DNA of 17,027 nucleotides from Campylobacter_A concisus_Y. GTDB lineage: Bacteria; Campylobacterota; Campylobacteria; Campylobacterales; Campylobacteraceae. The stretch lies in NCBI RefSeq assembly GCF_902460415.1, contig NZ_CABPTY010000006.1, forward strand, positions 1 through 17,027. Direction: 5' to 3'. The position numbers and the translations under genes were made by a program. Below the pieces are notes generated by a model that made no database searches, was not told the DNA's origin, and saw nothing but the letters and a program-made list of their open reading frames with translations. Below, piece after piece: positions 15,247-17,027 of the stretch. Every line of letters begins with the position of its first letter. Positions within the stretch are counted from its first letter, which is position 1.

Positions 15247-16065
15247 ATGATACTAAAAGGTAAAAAAGGTCTAATTGTTGGTGTCGCTAACGCCAAATCC
15301 ATCGCTTACGGCATCGCCGAAGCTTGTCACGCGCAGGGTGCGCAGATGGCGTTTACATATCTAAATGACGCTCTTAAAAAGCGCGTAGAACCAATCGCGG
15401 AGGAGTTTGGGAGCAAATTCGTCTATGAGCTTGACGTAAACAACCCAGCTCACCTTGACGGTCTCGCGGATCGCATCAAAAAAGATCTTGGCGAGATAGA
15501 TTTCGTCGTGCACGCAGTGGCCTATGCGCCCAAAGAAGCATTAGAAGGCGAGTTCGTAAACACGACTAAAGAAGCCTTTGACATAGCGATGGGAACTAGC
15601 GTGTACTCGCTACTAAGCCTCACGCGCGCGGTGCTACCGGTGCTAAAAGAGGGCGGCTCGGTGCTAACTCTTACGTATCTAGGCGGACCGAAATTCGTGC
15701 CACATTACAACGTTATGGGCGTCGCAAAAGCAGCGCTTGAAAGCTCGGTTCGCTACCTAGCGCACGACCTTGGCGCTAAAAATATTCGCGTAAATGCGAT
15801 CAGCGCAGGCCCTATCAAAACGCTTGCCGCAAGCGGAATAGGCGATTTTAGGATGATCTTGCGCTACAACGAAGTAAATAGCCCGCTAAAACGCAACGTC
15901 ACTACCGAAGACGTCGGCAACAGCGCTATGTATCTGCTTAGCGATCTAGCTAGTGGTGTAACAGGTGAAGTTCACTACGTAGACTGCGGCTACAACATCA
16001 TGGGTATGGGCGACGTGGCTACCGACGCCGAAGGCAACACGATCCTAGCTTGGGATGCAAAATAA
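15247..16065 (+). CDS. fabI: Enoyl-[acyl-carrier-protein] reductase [NADH] FabI
   Basis: A 272-residue short-chain dehydrogenase performing the last, NADH-dependent reduction of each fatty-acid elongation cycle. GVANAKSIAYGIA (12-24) is the FabI-specific cofactor loop. The active site is Tyr144, Tyr154 and Lys161 (Tyr-X6-Lys, within YNVMGVAK). AISAGPIKTLAASGI follows, with the substrate-loop region, and VTGEVHYVDCGYNIMG is the usual C-terminal block; length is normal. FabI is the target of triclosan; the position matching the E. coli Gly93 resistance site is Ala92 here (HAVAYAP), though no phenotype is claimed. The ATG at 15247 has AAAAAGGAG 5 nt upstream. It stands alone between a 324-nt gap and a probable terminator, so it is likely its own transcript. 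Confidence 0.97.
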   Translation: MILKGKKGLIVGVANAKSIAYGIAEACHAQGAQMAFTYLNDALKKRVEPIAEEFGSKFVYELDVNNPAHLDGLADRIKKDLGEIDFVVHAVAYAPKEALEGEFVNTTKEAFDIAMGTSVYSLLSLTRAVLPVLKEGGSVLTLTYLGGPKFVPHYNVMGVAKAALESSVRYLAHDLGAKNIRVNAISAGPIKTLAASGIGDFRMILRYNEVNSPLKRNVTTEDVGNSAMYLLSDLASGVTGEVHYVDCGYNIMGMGDVATDAEGNTILAWDAK

Positions 16066-16079
16066 TCCTCTAATACAAA

Positions 16080-16112
16080 TTTGGCGGGGTGACTCGCCAA
16101 AATCTTCTTTTA
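16080..16112 (+). terminator. Probable Rho-independent terminator of fabI
   Basis: TTTGGCG (16080-16086) pairs with CGCCAAA (16095-16101) around an 8-nt loop, 14 nt after the fabI stop, and is followed by the T-rich stretch TCTTCTTTT. The position and structure suit a terminator, although the T tract is interrupted. Confidence 0.6.
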
Positions 16113-16143
16113 AATTTAATCAAATTTATCGCAAGAATTCGCA

Positions 16144-16808
16144 ATGAGAGCTTTAGATGAGCTTATAGATGCAAATGAGCCAGGCTTGGGAGCTTGGTCG
16201 AAGAACGGCTAAATAAGCTAAAAATGGGTGAAATTTTACTGCGTGATGAGAGCAGGGCGCAAAGCGAGCTTTTAGGGCTTCAGGTAGCTACTTGCTCACC
16301 GATGGGAGCGCTTGTTTATGGGTGCGGTGGCATCGTGATGGATGAAGGTTGGCTGTGTATGCTTGGCTCAGGATGCGAGCAGATGAAGTATGGAATTTAT
16401 AGATTTAATCTTGAAAGAGCTTTAGTGAAGAAGAGCATATGCCTAGCAACTTACTCGTGACAAACGTTATTTTGGATAAATTTTTCTTGCTAAATGGCGT
16501 CGCCTTTGGTGGCAAAGCTGGCAACGTCTTTTACTGCGTGCCAGATAGTGGCAAATGGGAGGATACACAGCTTGACTACTCGCAGTTTTTATACTGGGTG
16601 CCTTGTGGTGATATATCTAAATTTTTGTGAGTTTTACAGCTGGGATGGCTGGTGTGAGGATGTTAAAAATTTTAGCCTTGATAGGATGATGTTTGCGCTA
16701 TTGCCAATACTTTGGCAAGGCGTCGACATAAAGCTAAGACTAAAAAATATGAAAAAGGATGATATTTGCATGAATGAATTTTTCATTTTTGTCTTCAAGA
16801 GCGTCTAA
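16144..16808 (+). pseudogene. DUF2625-family protein, broken by several frameshifts
   Basis: The pieces together spell one DUF2625-type protein of about 220 residues, the family's usual size. It begins at ATG 16144 (MRALDELIDANEPG), shifts frame near 16183-16194 and continues LVEERLNKLKMGEILLRDE, then SPMGALVYGCGGIVMDEGWL, LGSGCEQMKYG to a stop at 16460. It shifts again near 16450-16458 into LLVTNVILDKFFLLNGVAFGG, GNVFYCVPDSGKWED and LDYSQFLYWVPCGD, stopping at 16630. A third shift near 16620-16630 leads to FYSWDGWCEDVKNFSLD and a final MNEFFIFVFKS, ending at 16808. At least three frameshifts in order, with homology on both sides, indicate decay rather than one read error. The family has no known function. 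No strong ribosome-binding site precedes it. Confidence 0.85.
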
Positions 16809-16998
16809 TAAATTTATATGATACTTCTAGTAGATTCAAGAGATTTGCTCTATCTTATTTAAAATTTTGAAATTTTTTCATAATCTACTTAAGAGCGTTT
16901 ATAAAAATAATTCTGAGCTCTAAAAAGCAAAATTTATTTTAGATTTCTTAAGTCTTTCTTGATAAAAATTATCTACAAAATTTAAAAATTTTTATACT

Positions 16999-17007
16999 TG
17001 TAATAAT
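16999..17007 (+). promoter_or_regulatory. Possible extended -10 promoter facing the right edge
   Basis: TG-T-AATAAT (16999-17007), in a very AT-rich stretch with periodic A/T runs, resembles the Campylobacter extended -10 with one mismatch. It would serve a gene beyond the window. The rest of 16809-17027 shows no coding frame or other clear element; AT-richness makes chance matches easy. Confidence 0.3.
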
Positions 17008-17027
17008 TTTCTATTAAAAATTAACCT

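Noticed and set aside
1..17027. CRISPR array, tRNA, rRNA or insertion sequence
   Set aside because: No regularly spaced direct repeats, cloverleaf-like segments, ribosomal signatures or transposase motifs were seen in either strand by reading; a covariance-model scan could still detect a small RNA.

Overview
The window looks like a chromosomal segment of a Campylobacter of the concisus/curvus/rectus/showae type. This is inferred from the AT-rich extended -10 promoters, the short 232-residue triose-phosphate isomerase, the gap-pgk-tpiA-fabI order and the polysaccharide genes resembling campylobacterial ones; no species assignment can be proven from sequence reading alone.

Region 1 (1-9034, + strand) is the distal part of a surface-polysaccharide (O-antigen/LOS-like) operon. 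It starts inside a glycosyltransferase gene cut by the window edge. It continues with two GT4 glycosyltransferases, a class II asparagine-synthase-like amidotransferase, another GT4 enzyme, a second paralogous amidotransferase and a final GT4 enzyme. The genes are almost gapless: three junctions are 8-nt overlaps and both amidotransferase genes begin with the same 13-nt overlap with the preceding glycosyltransferase. The amidotransferases probably convert uronic-acid carboxylates to amides on sugars that the glycosyltransferases add.

Region 2 (9039-9974, - strand) is a phosphoglycosyl transferase that would start a repeat unit on undecaprenyl phosphate. It converges on the operon with only 4 nt between stop codons. 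It lacks the Ser-Pro pair normally seen in the re-entrant membrane helix.

Region 3 (10078-11926) holds a YeiH-family membrane protein (+) and, tail to tail with a 17-nt overlap, a single ORF (-) joining NadD (NAD synthesis) to RsfS (ribosome silencing factor). A ribosome-binding site and ATG are retained at the junction.

Region 4 (12006-16065, + strand) is the conserved glycolytic block gap-pgk-tpiA followed, after a 324-nt gap rich in inverted repeats, by fabI (fatty-acid synthesis). The end of tpiA lies within a long imperfect inverted repeat.

Region 5 (16066-17027) contains a probable fabI terminator, a DUF2625-family pseudogene broken by at least three frameshifts, and an AT-rich tail with a possible promoter for a gene beyond the right edge.

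Base composition climbs in steps: by eye under 30% GC in the early glycosyltransferases, higher in the second amidotransferase, low-to-mid 40s in the middle, and about 50% in the glycolytic genes. This fits a horizontally acquired or exchanged polysaccharide locus beside a core-genome block. I see no CRISPR array, transposase, rRNA or tRNA.
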